Source: Salinactinospora qingdaonensis (GTDB lineage Bacteria > Actinomycetota > Actinomycetes > Streptosporangiales > Streptosporangiaceae). From it: a stretch of 64,000 nucleotides of DNA. A program made the position numbers and the translations under genes. Of the stretch, positions 25,909-34,793 are shown piece by piece. The notes below the pieces were generated by a model. The model was not told where the DNA came from. It ran no database searches and was given only the letters and a program-made list of their open reading frames with translations. Positions within the stretch are counted from its first letter, which is position 1. Each line of letters begins with the position of its first letter. Location: the NCBI RefSeq assembly GCF_039539445.1, contig NZ_BAABDD010000019.1:1-64000 (forward strand), written 5' to 3'.

Positions 25909-27464
25909 GCGTGGCTCCCTTCGCTGGCGGTGGCCGGGGTTTCGGGGGATGGGGGGAGGTGTTGGTATTCGGTGGGGTCGAGGCGGCGGGTGGCGCGGCG
26001 GAACCGCAGAGTCGAGCCGGGCCACAGGGTGGTGTTGCGGCCGTTGGCGTCGATGTACCAACTGGCGCAGCCGCCTTGGGCCCACACGGTGCGGTCCATC
26101 TTGTGTTGCAGGTCGGCGTTCCAGGCTTGCTGGGCGTGGCGGCTGGGGTGCAGGGCGGTCGCGCCGGAGCTGTTGAGGTGGTCGAGGGCGTCGATGATGT
26201 AGCGCAGTTGGGATTCGATGATGTGGATCATCGAGGTGTGGCCCAGCCCGGTGTTGGGGCCGATGATCAAAAACAGGTTGGGGAAGCCGGTCACGGTGGT
26301 GCCGCGCAGGGCTTGCAGGCTGCCGTGAGCGGCCTGGGCCAGGCTGTGGCCCTCGGCGCCGACGATGCGGTGGGCGATGGGCATGTCGGTGGCGTGGAAG
26401 CCGGTGCCGAAGATGATCGCTTCCACTGGGCGGGTGGTGCCGTCGGCGGCCACGGCGGTGTCGCCGCGGATTTCGCTGAGGCCGGCGGCTACGACGTCGA
26501 CGTTGGGCTGGGTCAGGGCCGGATAGTAGTCGTTGGACAGCAGGATGCGTTTGCAGCCCATGACGTAGTCGGGGGTGAGTTTGGCGCGCAGGTGCGGGTC
26601 GCTGACGTGGCGGCGCAGGTGCAGGCGGGCGAGCGTCTCGGCGGCGCGCAGCAGGCGGGGGTGGCGGGTGAAGGCGCCCACGGTGGACTCGCGGCCAAGG
26701 TAGACGCCGGCGCGGGCCAGGCGCTGGGTTAGGGGTACGCGGCGAAACAGCCACCGTTCCAGGCTGGTGATGGGCCGGTCGGCGCGCGGCATCACCCAGG
26801 CGGGGGTGCGTTGGAACAGGGTGAGGTGGCCTACGTGGGGTTGGATGGCGGGCACGATCTGGATCGCTGAGGCGCCGGTGCCCACTACGGCCACGTGTTT
26901 TCCGGTCAGGTCGACGTCGTGGTTCCAGCGTGCGGAGTGGAACAGGGCACCGGGGAAGGTGTCGAGGCCGGGGATGTCGGGCAGGGCGGGGTCCGCTAGG
27001 GGACCGGCGGCCGAGATGAGGATGTCGCAGGTCAGGGTGGTGTGTGAGGTGTGGACGTGCCAGCGGGCCTCGTGGGTGTCCCAGCGGGCTTGGCAGACCT
27101 CGGTGCCGGTTGCGATGTGGGGGCGCAGCCCGAAGCGGTCGGCGACCTGTTCCAGGTAGGCGCGGATGTGGGGTTGGCGCGAGAAGGTGTGGGGCCAGTC
27201 GGGGTTGGGGGCGAAGGAGAAGGAGTACAGGTGGGAGGGGACGTCGCAGGCGCAGCCCGGGTAGGTGTTGTCGCGCCAGGTGCCGCCGATGTCGTTGGCG
27301 CGCTCAACGATGAGGAAGTCGGTTTCGCCGGCCTCGCGCAGCTTGACGCCCATGCCCAGGCCGCTGAATCCGGAGCCGATGATGGCGATGCGTACGTGGC
27401 GCTGCGGTGGGGGTGTGTTGTCGTGTTCGGGGGGTGGGGCGGGGGAGCGGTGGGGAGGTGCCAT
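25905..27464 (-). CDS. Flavin-containing Baeyer-Villiger-type monooxygenase
   Basis: A 519-residue FAD/NADPH monooxygenase. FAD motif IIGSGFSGLGMG (29-40), BVMO fingerprint FPGALFHSARW (170-180), and NADPH motif VVGTGASA (193-200) are all intact. It opens a three-gene coupled operon (oxygenase, hydrolase, SDR) like the start of the mycobacterial mymA-lipR-sadH cluster, where the regulator VirS is AraC-type; here the divergent regulator is MerR-type. Likely substrates are hydrophobic ketones; the true one is unknown. Confidence 0.88.
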   Translation of the reverse strand: MAPPHRSPAPPPEHDNTPPPQRHVRIAIIGSGFSGLGMGVKLREAGETDFLIVERANDIGGTWRDNTYPGCACDVPSHLYSFSFAPNPDWPHTFSRQPHIRAYLEQVADRFGLRPHIATGTEVCQARWDTHEARWHVHTSHTTLTCDILISAAGPLADPALPDIPGLDTFPGALFHSARWNHDVDLTGKHVAVVGTGASAIQIVPAIQPHVGHLTLFQRTPAWVMPRADRPITSLERWLFRRVPLTQRLARAGVYLGRESTVGAFTRHPRLLRAAETLARLHLRRHVSDPHLRAKLTPDYVMGCKRILLSNDYYPALTQPNVDVVAAGLSEIRGDTAVAADGTTRPVEAIIFGTGFHATDMPIAHRIVGAEGHSLAQAAHGSLQALRGTTVTGFPNLFLIIGPNTGLGHTSMIHIIESQLRYIIDALDHLNSSGATALHPSRHAQQAWNADLQHKMDRTVWAQGGCASWYIDANGRNTTLWPGSTLRFRRATRRLDPTEYQHLPPSPETPATASEGSHA

Positions 27465-27492
27465 GCCACAACCTTTCCACGTTGTTCATTGA

Positions 27493-27508
27493 GCCAGTTT
27501 CAACTGGC
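27493..27508. promoter_or_regulatory. Candidate MerR operator in divergent promoter
   Basis: GCCAGTTTCAACTGGC is a perfect 7-bp-arm palindrome with a 2-bp centre, 28 nt upstream of the monooxygenase start. Direct repeats of CATTGA flank it at about 27487 and 27539. It probably binds the divergently encoded MerR protein. Confidence 0.6.
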
Positions 27509-27561
27509 AGATTCTTGAGCGTAAACCATGACAATGCTCATTGAAAGGGTTGTGGCCCACT

Positions 27562-28344
27562 ATGCTGGCGCGCGTGAACGACACCCCGGCACCCCCGCGC
27601 GAGTACCGGATCGACGACCTCGCCCACGCCGCTGGTCTGCCGGTGCGCACGGTGCGCTACTACCGGGAACGCCGACTGTTGCCCCCACCGCGCCGCGAAG
27701 GCCGCGTGGGCTACTACAACGACGCCCACCTGGCCCGGCTACGGCTCATCTCACGTCTACTCGACCGCGGCCACACCCTGGACGGCGTCAGCGAACTCCT
27801 CACCGCCTGGGAGAAAGGCCGCGGCGTGGCCGAACTGCTGGGCCTGGAATCAGCGGTCGCCGAACCCTGGGCCGACACCACCCCCGTGCATCTGAGCTGG
27901 GAGGAACTCTCCCGCGCCTATGCCGGCCAGGTCGACGAGGCCACCCTGCGCCGCGCCCAAGAATTGGGCTATGTCCGCGTCGACGACGACGGTGGCGGCC
28001 TCACCCACCTCAACCGCCGCCTCCTGGCCTCGTCCTCGGCCCTGGTCAACGAGGGCATCCCGTTGACGGCGATCCTGGACGCCAGCCAGACCGTGCAGCG
28101 CCGCGTCGACGACCTCGCCACCCTCTTCGTCGACCTGGTGCGCCGCCACATCCTCACCGACACCGCCCAGCCGCGCAGCGCTGAGGAGGTCGCCCACCTC
28201 AGCGCCACCGCCCAACGGCTGCGCCCGCTGGCCGAAAGCACCGTGCTCGGCGAGTTCGAACGCGCCATGGACCGGCGCATGAACGAAGAACTCGACACCA
28301 TCCTCGCCGAGTTGGACACCTCCGAACCGCCCTCCCCCCATTGA
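27562..28344 (+). CDS. MerR-family regulator
   Basis: A regulator of about 260 residues. The winged HTH EYRIDDLAHAAGLPVRTVRYYRERRLLP with GRVGYYNDAHLARLRLI is split across residues 12-60; a long C-terminal helical region (about 100-255) replaces the short effector domain of metal sensors. GTG at 27574 is an alternative start. It is divergent from the Baeyer-Villiger operon and is its likely regulator. The C-terminal domain presumably binds the organic inducer. Confidence 0.82.
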   Translation: MLARVNDTPAPPREYRIDDLAHAAGLPVRTVRYYRERRLLPPPRREGRVGYYNDAHLARLRLISRLLDRGHTLDGVSELLTAWEKGRGVAELLGLESAVAEPWADTTPVHLSWEELSRAYAGQVDEATLRRAQELGYVRVDDDGGGLTHLNRRLLASSSALVNEGIPLTAILDASQTVQRRVDDLATLFVDLVRRHILTDTAQPRSAEEVAHLSATAQRLRPLAESTVLGEFERAMDRRMNEELDTILAELDTSEPPSPH

Positions 28345-28550
28345 CCGGCTCAGGGGAGCCCGCCACGCCCGGCTAACCCGCGCGCGTGGCCCCTACCCCG
28401 GCCCCACGCCGGGCTTGGGCGGCCCCACCGCGCCGCCGGCCCTCGGCGACCGGGCGCGCCACGTCGCTGTGGACAACGCCCACCTCCAACACCCGATCTG
28501 GCCTACGGTGCGCTGACTGCTCGTGCCACCCTCACACCACGGAGGCACCG

Positions 28551-29624
28551 TTGCACCGCATCCTGATCTACAACGCCGGCTGTGGCCTGTGCGCCACCAT
28601 CGCCGACAACCTGGCCCACCAGGCCCGCGGCTGGCTGGTCGTCGCCCACCGCAACGCCCCCCACACCCGCGCGCTCTTAGAACGCCTGCCCCGCCCGGCC
28701 CGCCGCGAGGAACCCCTGCTGCTGCTCGTCGACGCCAGCCGGGTGCGCGCCGTGCGCGGCCTGGCCCTGCGCCTGCGACTCCTGATCGGGCTTGGCCCCC
28801 GACGCGCCTGGACCATCGCCCGCCACATCACCACCGCCGCCGCCGGCCAACGCGACCGCGCCTGTCCACCAGCGCGCCTGAGCCGCCGTGGCCTGCTAGG
28901 GCAGGCTACCGCCGCCCTCACCGCCGCCGCGATCGTCACCGGGATCGGCGCCCGCGCCGCCCGCGCTCAACCCAACGCCCCCGCCACGGACGACTGGCTC
29001 GCCCAACTCGATCTCACCGGCGCCCGCGCAATCCCCCCAGGCGAGCTGGCCCACGCCTGGCAGCACGCCCGCGCCACCGCCACCACCCAAAAGCTCCTCG
29101 ACGCCGAACTGCCCCACCCCGTGCCCGAACTCGAGGCCCTGCGCCGCCCCACGAGCGCCGTCGACGGCCACGCCACCGAACTGGGCGGCGTCATCCACCA
29201 GATCGCCGACGGCGGGCACCTCACCGCGCTGGCATGGCGCCGCGGGCCACTGCACTGCCTGTCCTACGAGGCCCGCCGCCCCCACGGAGTGCGCCGACGC
29301 GCGACACTGCTACGCCTCGACCCCACCACCGGGCGGGCACACCTCCTGGCCAGCGCCGACACCGACACCCTGACCGTGGCCACCGGTGCGGCCACCCGAG
29401 GTGCCGACTGCACCCACAGCGGCCACTGCCCCGGCGCCTGCTCCACCTGCGGATGCTCCCGCCTCGACCTCGCCTGCGCCGCCAACTGCTGCGCCCCTTG
29501 CGCGTTCGCCTGCGGCGCCGTGTGGTCGTGCCTGAGCTGCATCGCCCTGTGGTGTCCGCTGTGCCAGAGCTTGAACAACTGCTGCACCGCCCGCGCCTGC
29601 CAGTGGCGCGAGTCCTGTGCCTGA
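28551..29624 (+). CDS. DCC-type CxxC domain / internal Tat signal / 18-cysteine C-terminal domain protein
   Basis: A 357-residue protein with three parts. Residues 1-95 resemble the DCC/DUF393 thiol-disulfide family (YNAGCGLC, CxxC at 11-14). Residues 109-141 form a twin-arginine-like signal: SRRGLLGQ, a hydrophobic alanine-rich core, then ARAQ. Residues 142-285 are a linker domain. Residues 287-356 hold 18 cysteines in about 70 residues (CSTCGCS, CAANCCAPC, CLSC, CPLC, CC), recalling halocin C8-like or other disulfide-rich peptides. Start is TTG 28551 with GGAGG 6 nt upstream. Two genes fused, or a self-contained precursor, are both possible. The family is not firmly recognised. Confidence 0.7.
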   Translation: MHRILIYNAGCGLCATIADNLAHQARGWLVVAHRNAPHTRALLERLPRPARREEPLLLLVDASRVRAVRGLALRLRLLIGLGPRRAWTIARHITTAAAGQRDRACPPARLSRRGLLGQATAALTAAAIVTGIGARAARAQPNAPATDDWLAQLDLTGARAIPPGELAHAWQHARATATTQKLLDAELPHPVPELEALRRPTSAVDGHATELGGVIHQIADGGHLTALAWRRGPLHCLSYEARRPHGVRRRATLLRLDPTTGRAHLLASADTDTLTVATGAATRGADCTHSGHCPGACSTCGCSRLDLACAANCCAPCAFACGAVWSCLSCIALWCPLCQSLNNCCTARACQWRESCA

Positions 29625-29678
29625 CCGCTTGTGGACCCCACCGATTGGACGAGCCCCGCACCGGGAAATCGAGCCGCG

Positions 29679-29985
29679 ATGACCATCCCCAGCAGCGTCA
29701 CATCGGCAGCCACACCGATAACCCTCCGCCCCACCTTCGCCCTGGTGATAGCCGTCGTCGCGCCGACAGTGGCCGCCGGGGCCTGGGAGGCCGACGTCCC
29801 CAACAGCGGCGCTGCCCGTGCTTTACCTCGGGCTGCTGGCCGGGGCCGCACTGGGCACCACGGCGTGGAGCCACCTGGCAGCGGTCTTCTGGTATCAACT
29901 GTGGTGGAGCGTGCCGAGGGCCGCCGGTCTCACGCTGGTCATCCGAGACAACCGGCGCGTGCGCCCCGCCTCGCACCCACCCTGA
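29679..29985 (+). pseudogene. Small membrane protein, frameshifted partner of the cysteine-rich protein
   Basis: ATG 29679 opens a frame with a first membrane helix (FALVIAVVAPTVAAGAW). Near the CCCC run at 29798-29801 the sense moves to another frame, which reads LPVLYLGLLAGAALG, then FWYQLWWSVPRAAGLTL and ends at the TGA at 29983. Removing one C joins them into a protein of about 100 residues with two or three helices and a basic tail. It starts 54 nt after the cysteine-rich gene, so it may be its immunity or export partner. Alternatively the shift is a sequencing error and the gene is intact. Confidence 0.6.
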
Positions 29986-30229
29986 ACAGACGATACGACC
30001 GACACAGCCCGTTGAGCAGGTCATGGCCGACGGCCAGACTCCACCCGGGCACTTTCAACCAAGGGGCCGGCCCCCATAGAGGGCCATCCGCACCGCAACC
30101 GAGACGACCGGGCCCCACGTGCTCCTTGGTCAGGCCCGCCCACCTGGTCGATGGAAAGAGGCGGGCACCGCCGGGGCCACGGGCAGCCTGCCCACCCGTG
30201 GGGGCCTCACGACAGCCGAGGCGCCGGCC

Positions 30230-31294
30230 TCACACGGTGACGACCACCTTGCCGCGCGCCTGCTCTGACTCCAGGCGGCGCACCGCCTCAGCAGCACGTT
30301 CGAGAGGATAGGTGGTGTCGATGGCCGGAGTGACCGTGCCCGCTTGGAGGAACTCGTTGAGGGCTTCCAGGCCCGCGTGGTGCTCGCTGGCGACGAGCAT
30401 ACGCAGCCGTTGGCGCACCAGCGGCGACAGCACCAACGCGCCAAGCTGACGCCCCAGGCCGCCGGTGAGCCGATCCCCGCCTTCGCCACCGACGATGACG
30501 AGTGTGCCTTCGCGGTTAAGGGCCCGACGCAGGTGAGACAACCGGCGCTGCCCCGCGATGTCGATGATGAGGTCATAGACCGGCCCTTCAGCGGCGATGT
30601 CCTCGCCGGCGTAGTCGATGACGCGCTCCACCCCCAGGCTGCGCACCAGGTCGGCTTTTGCCGCGCTACACACACCGGTGACCCGGGCGCCCATAGCCGT
30701 GGCCAGTTGGACCGCGAACGTGCCCACTCCGCCCGAGGCACCAATGACCAGCACTCGCTGGCCCGCCCGCAACCCCCCGCGCTCACGAAGCGCTTGCAGG
30801 GCAGTGCAGCCGGCGATGGGAGCCGCAGCCGCCTGAACTGCGGTAAGGCCCGGCGGCAGGTACGCCAGTTTGCTCTCTTTAGCGCGCGCGTACTGGGCGA
30901 AGGAGCCCTCGCACACCCCCATGACCGCGTCGCCGGGGCGCAGCCTGGTCACCTTCGCACCGACCGCCGTGACACGCCCGGCGACATCCCGCCCACGCAC
31001 CCGGTCTTTGGGAGCGCGCAGGCCAAACGCCAGCCGCCCCAAGTAGGGCAGCCCCGTCATCATGTGCCAGACGTCGCGCCCCACGCCAGCGGCCTCCACC
31101 TGGACCACGACCTCGTCCTCGCCCGGCCGGGGCACCTCGATCTCGCTGAGATACAACACATCGGCCGAGCCGTAGGTGTCGTGAACGACCGCGCGCATCG
31201 TGGTCCGACCATCGGAGCCGCCCGGCGCGGTCTTCTCGGCGACCTCAGCGGTCTCGCCCGCGGGGGCGGCTCTGCTTTCGTGTGGCCTATCCAT
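30230..31294 (-). CDS. MDR-superfamily NAD(P)-dependent oxidoreductase (quinone reductase-like)
   Basis: A 354-residue zinc-free medium-chain reductase: GroES-like domain with RGRDVAGRVTAVG, then VLVIGASGGVGTFAVQLA as NADPH motif and VIDYAGEDIAAEGPVYDLI. The structural-zinc cysteines are absent. The start at 31294 has AAGGAGGAG upstream. It is divergent from a TetR gene, and the shared promoter contains the tandem CTTA-N5-TAAG sites, so it is probably induced by an electrophile or drug sensed by that repressor. Confidence 0.87.
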   Translation of the reverse strand: MDRPHESRAAPAGETAEVAEKTAPGGSDGRTTMRAVVHDTYGSADVLYLSEIEVPRPGEDEVVVQVEAAGVGRDVWHMMTGLPYLGRLAFGLRAPKDRVRGRDVAGRVTAVGAKVTRLRPGDAVMGVCEGSFAQYARAKESKLAYLPPGLTAVQAAAAPIAGCTALQALRERGGLRAGQRVLVIGASGGVGTFAVQLATAMGARVTGVCSAAKADLVRSLGVERVIDYAGEDIAAEGPVYDLIIDIAGQRRLSHLRRALNREGTLVIVGGEGGDRLTGGLGRQLGALVLSPLVRQRLRMLVASEHHAGLEALNEFLQAGTVTPAIDTTYPLERAAEAVRRLESEQARGKVVVTV

Positions 31295-31367
31295 GCTCGT
31301 GCTCTCCTCCTTGGATGGAACCCACCTGGGGCGGGACACCAGTAGCGCACCCTCTCCCATAAAAGGG

Positions 31368-31398
31368 CTTACACCATAAGGTAACCTTACAGCATAAG
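31368..31398. promoter_or_regulatory. Tandem TetR operators CTTA-N5-TAAG
   Basis: CTTACACCATAAG (31368-31380) and CTTACAGCATAAG (31386-31398) are near-identical 13-bp sites, each an inverted repeat, spaced by GTAAC. Centres are 18 bp apart. They lie between the MDR reductase and TetR genes. Confidence 0.8.
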
Positions 31399-31447
31399 AG
31401 AATCAATTATGAGTGTGTGTCGAACTGCCATTAGCATGAGGGGCAAG

Positions 31448-32113
31448 ATGGCCACCGATCCCACCCCGAACACCGCACCCCGCAGCCCCCTGACCCGGGA
31501 GCTGGTGCTGCATACCGCCCTCGCCCTCGCCGACCAGCACGGAGTGGCAGCACTGAGCATGCGCAAACTCGCCCAACAGTTGGGCGTCGAAGCGATGTCG
31601 CTGTACCACCACGTCGCCAGCAAAGACGACGTCCTCGACGGCATCGTCGACCTCGTCTTCAACGAGATCGAACTCCCGCCCACCACCGCCGACTGGAAAG
31701 CGGCCATGCGCGACCGAGCGATCTCAACCCGCCACGCCCTACGGCGCCACCCCTGGGCCGCCGGCCTGATGGAGTCGCGCAGCGCCCCCGGCCCCGCCAC
31801 GCTGCGCCACCACGACGCCGTTTTGGCCATCCTGCGCGCGGGCGGCTTCTCGGTGGCGATGGCCGCCCACGCCTACTCGCTACTCGACAGCTACATCTAC
31901 GGTTTCGCCCTGCAAGAGGCGAACCTGCCCTTCGAAGCCTCCGACGACCTCTCCGCCGTCGCCGAACCCATGCTGGGCCCCACCCCCGCCGAGGACTACC
32001 CCCATCTCGCCGAGATGCTCACCGAACACGTCCTCCAGCCCGGATACGACTACGGCAACGAGTTCCTGTTCGGACTCGACCTGATCCTCGACGGGCTCGA
32101 ACAGGCCCGATAA
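31448..32113 (+). CDS. TetR-family regulator (TetR_C_1 type)
   Basis: A 221-residue regulator: LTRELVLHTALALADQHG...LSMRKLAQQLGVEAMSLYHH with VASKDDVLDGIVDLV, the classic tetracycline-repressor-like HTH, then an inducer domain. I start at 31448 because AGGGG lies 4 nt before it; ATGs at 31409 and 31436 are possible. It is divergent from the MDR reductase gene with twin operators between. Confidence 0.87.
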   Translation: MATDPTPNTAPRSPLTRELVLHTALALADQHGVAALSMRKLAQQLGVEAMSLYHHVASKDDVLDGIVDLVFNEIELPPTTADWKAAMRDRAISTRHALRRHPWAAGLMESRSAPGPATLRHHDAVLAILRAGGFSVAMAAHAYSLLDSYIYGFALQEANLPFEASDDLSAVAEPMLGPTPAEDYPHLAEMLTEHVLQPGYDYGNEFLFGLDLILDGLEQAR

Positions 32114-32126
32114 GGCACAAGCGGAC

Positions 32127-33140
32127 TCAGCTCGCCGCAGCGGCGCGGCGCTGCCCAGCCTGACGGGGCACCTGAGCGGCGCCGGTGCCCAACACCTGGC
32201 GCAAAAACGCCGTCGACAACTCCATCGCCGCCGCAGCGGCCCTAGTCTCCCGCAGCGCATCCAGCATCACGAAGTCGTGGATCATGCCCTGCATCCGCAC
32301 CGCGGTCACCGACACCCCGGCCTCACGCAGCTTGTTGGCGAAGGCTTCGCCCTCGTCGCGCAACACGTCGGCCTCGCCGGTGACCACCATCGCCGGCGGC
32401 AGGCCCTGGAGTTGGTCCACCGAGGCGCGCAGCGGCGAAGCGGTGATCTCGGCGCGCTGGCTCTCGTCGGTGGTGTACTGGTCCCAGAACCAGATCATCG
32501 CATCACGGTTGAGATAGTAGCCCTCCCCGAACTGGTGGTAGGAGTCGGTGTCGAAGTTGGCATCAGTCACCGGATAGAACAACACCTGGCCCACCAGATC
32601 GACATCGCCGCGCTCCTTGGCCAGCAACGTCAGCGCGATCGCCATGTTGCCGCCCACCGAATCCCCCGCCACCGCCGTGCGGGAGGCGTCCAGCCCCTTG
32701 TCGGCCCCGTGGGCCATCACCCACTGCGCCGCCGCGTAGTTCTGCTCGATCGCCGTGGGATAGGGGGCCTCGGGAGAGCGGTCGTAATCGGGGAAGACCA
32801 CAGCCGCCCCACTGCGCACCGCCAACTCGCGCACCAGCCGATCATGGGTGGCCGCGCTGCCAAAAACCCAACCCGCTCCGTGGATATAGCAGATCACCGG
32901 CAGCGTCCCCGACGCTGCGACCGGGCGCACGATCCGCGTCGACACCTGCCCGGTAGGTCCCCCCGGTATGCTCACCCATTCCTCAGCGACCTCGGGCTTG
33001 TCGACCCCCTCACCCGACTGCACGTCCTCCAAAATCGCGCGGCTCTGCTCGATGGGGAGCTGGTAGAGAAACGGAGGCGAGGCGTTGGCCGCTGCGAACT
33101 CCTGAGCGGCCCGTTCCAGGACAACCCTGTGGTGCGCCAT
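32127..33140 (-). CDS. Alpha/beta hydrolase of the hormone-sensitive-lipase type
   Basis: A 337-residue esterase: oxyanion motif IHGAGWVFG (HGGGW type), nucleophile AGDSVGGNMA, aspartate region GEADVLRDEGEAFA and histidine in GMIHDFVML. No signal peptide. The start at 33140 follows AAAGGAAG; the open frame continues upstream without family likeness. It converges with the TetR gene, the stops being 14 nt apart. Confidence 0.88.
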   Translation of the reverse strand: MAHHRVVLERAAQEFAAANASPPFLYQLPIEQSRAILEDVQSGEGVDKPEVAEEWVSIPGGPTGQVSTRIVRPVAASGTLPVICYIHGAGWVFGSAATHDRLVRELAVRSGAAVVFPDYDRSPEAPYPTAIEQNYAAAQWVMAHGADKGLDASRTAVAGDSVGGNMAIALTLLAKERGDVDLVGQVLFYPVTDANFDTDSYHQFGEGYYLNRDAMIWFWDQYTTDESQRAEITASPLRASVDQLQGLPPAMVVTGEADVLRDEGEAFANKLREAGVSVTAVRMQGMIHDFVMLDALRETRAAAAAMELSTAFLRQVLGTGAAQVPRQAGQRRAAAAS

Positions 33141-33456
33141 GGCGAGAGCTTCCTTTCTTCTCGTTGCGCTGAGAGAAACGACAGTCGCCGCCCCACGGCA
33201 GAGCACCGCAGACGACCCCGATACGGCTGCCCCCACCTCGCGCGAAGAAACCCCGTCCACCAAGCCCACCCCTCGCCCACCTCGGGTTTTACCGCCGATT
33301 GGCGCCGCCGGCGTCCACGCCCGGGGCTTCGCCTCCCCCGATCTAAGCCAGGTGAAAGCCACGCTCGCCACCTTTGGCCAAGGCCAGAACCTAGTTTGAC
33401 CCGCCCCCGGGTAGCCGCCCGTTGGACAACACCACGATCAACCGCGAGGCCCACCC
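33141..33456. other. Divergent intergenic region
   Basis: 316 nt between the hydrolase and the molybdopterin oxidoreductase gene. An 86-codon frame on + (33139-33399) is proline/threonine-rich with no motif. Promoters of both genes must lie here. No clear palindrome was seen. Confidence 0.4.
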
Positions 33457-34056
33457 ATGAGCGTCTTCTCCCGAGGATTCCGCGGACGCCGCGCCGACAG
33501 CGACACCCACCTGCCACCGGGCCAGTACCTCACCGAGGACTTCCCCGTGCTCACCGCCGGTCCCACACCCCGCGTCGACACCGACACCTGGACCTTCACC
33601 CTCACCACCGAGACCGGCCGCAGCCAAAGCTGGACCTGGAAGGACTTCCTCGCCTTGCCCCAGGAACACCCCCACACCGACATCCACTGCGTCACCCGCT
33701 GGTCCAAACTCGCCACCGACTGGACCGGAGTAGCGCTGGACACCTTCCTCGACAAGGTCGACACCGCCGCCGACTACGCGTTGGCCTACTGCTACGGCGA
33801 CTACACCACCAACCTGCCTCTGGAAGACCTACGCCACGGGCAGGCATGGATCGTCCACGAATTCGACAGCCACCCGCTGCCACCCGAGCACGGCGGCCCC
33901 GCCCGCCTGCTCGTTCCCCACCTGTACCTGTGGAAGTCGGCCAAATGGATTCGCGGCGTCCGCCTGCTCGACCACGACGAGCCAGGGTTTTGGGAACAGG
34001 CCGGCTACCACGACTACGGTGACCCCTGGCGTGAGCAGCGCTACTGGGGCGACTGA
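33457..34056 (+). CDS. Sulfite oxidase-like molybdopterin oxidoreductase
   Basis: A 199-residue protein corresponding to the molybdopterin domain of the sulfite-oxidase/YedY fold: LTAGPTPRVDTDTWTFTL, the cysteine ligand in DIHCVTRWSK, and LLVPHLYLWKSAKWIRGV. It has no signal peptide or haem domain, so it is cytoplasmic. It is followed after 2 nt by a flavin reductase gene, which is the probable electron donor or acceptor. The substrate is unknown. Confidence 0.85.
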   Translation: MSVFSRGFRGRRADSDTHLPPGQYLTEDFPVLTAGPTPRVDTDTWTFTLTTETGRSQSWTWKDFLALPQEHPHTDIHCVTRWSKLATDWTGVALDTFLDKVDTAADYALAYCYGDYTTNLPLEDLRHGQAWIVHEFDSHPLPPEHGGPARLLVPHLYLWKSAKWIRGVRLLDHDEPGFWEQAGYHDYGDPWREQRYWGD

Positions 34057-34058
34057 AC

Positions 34059-34793
34059 ATGGCTGGGCACTGGCGGCCAGCCACCCTGCTCGACCACCGA
34101 CGCGAAGCCGCCACCGCACGCACCCTGGTGCTGCACGTCGCGGGCTGGCCCGGCCACCAACCCGGCCAACACGTCGACCTGCGCCTGACCGCCGAAGACG
34201 GCTACACCGCCCAACGCAGCTACTCGCTGGCCGCCCCCACCAGCGGCGACACCATCGAGCTCACCGTGCAGCGCGTGCCCGACGGCGAAGTCTCGCCCTA
34301 CCTCGTCGACGTCGCCGACATCGGTGACCGCAGCGAAGTCCGCGGCCCCCTGGGCGGCTGGTTCATCTGGAACACCGACCAGACCACTCCGGTGATGCTG
34401 CTAGCCGGCGGCGCGGGCATCGTCCCGCTCATGGCGATGGTGCGTGCCCGCCGCGACCAGCACAGCACCACCCTGTTTCGGGTGCTGTACTCGCTGCGCT
34501 GCCCCCAGGAGCGCTACTACACCGACGAACTGGGCCACCACCCCCACGACGACGGACTTGAAGTGTTCTTCGCCTACACCCGCCACGCACCGCCATCGCA
34601 GCCACGCCCCCCGGGCCGGCTGACACCGGCCGAGATCGCCACCCACGGGCTGCCGCCCGACCTCGCCCCCACCTGTTTCGTGTGCGGACCCACCGGCTTC
34701 GTCGAATCCACCGCAGACGCACTCCTAGCGCTGGGGCACCACCCCCGCGCCGTCAAAACCGAGCGCTTCGGCCCCAGCAAAGGATCACCATGA
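34059..34793 (+). CDS. FAD-binding ferredoxin reductase-type oxidoreductase
   Basis: A 244-residue FNR-fold protein: FAD motif RSYSLAA, LRGPLGGWF-like turn (VRGPLGGWFIW), NAD(P) motif LLAGGAGIVPLMAM, and FVCGPTGFVESTADAL. There is no 2Fe-2S domain at either end. It is the middle gene of a tight operon and very likely passes electrons between NAD(P)H and the molybdopterin partner. Its stop overlaps the next ATG. Confidence 0.87.
   Translation: MAGHWRPATLLDHRREAATARTLVLHVAGWPGHQPGQHVDLRLTAEDGYTAQRSYSLAAPTSGDTIELTVQRVPDGEVSPYLVDVADIGDRSEVRGPLGGWFIWNTDQTTPVMLLAGGAGIVPLMAMVRARRDQHSTTLFRVLYSLRCPQERYYTDELGHHPHDDGLEVFFAYTRHAPPSQPRPPGRLTPAEIATHGLPPDLAPTCFVCGPTGFVESTADALLALGHHPRAVKTERFGPSKGSP

Noticed and set aside
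33139..33399. 86-codon + frame between the HSL-type hydrolase and the sulfite-oxidase-like gene
   Set aside because: Begins inside the hydrolase start region and is proline/threonine-rich without similarity; likely promoter DNA.
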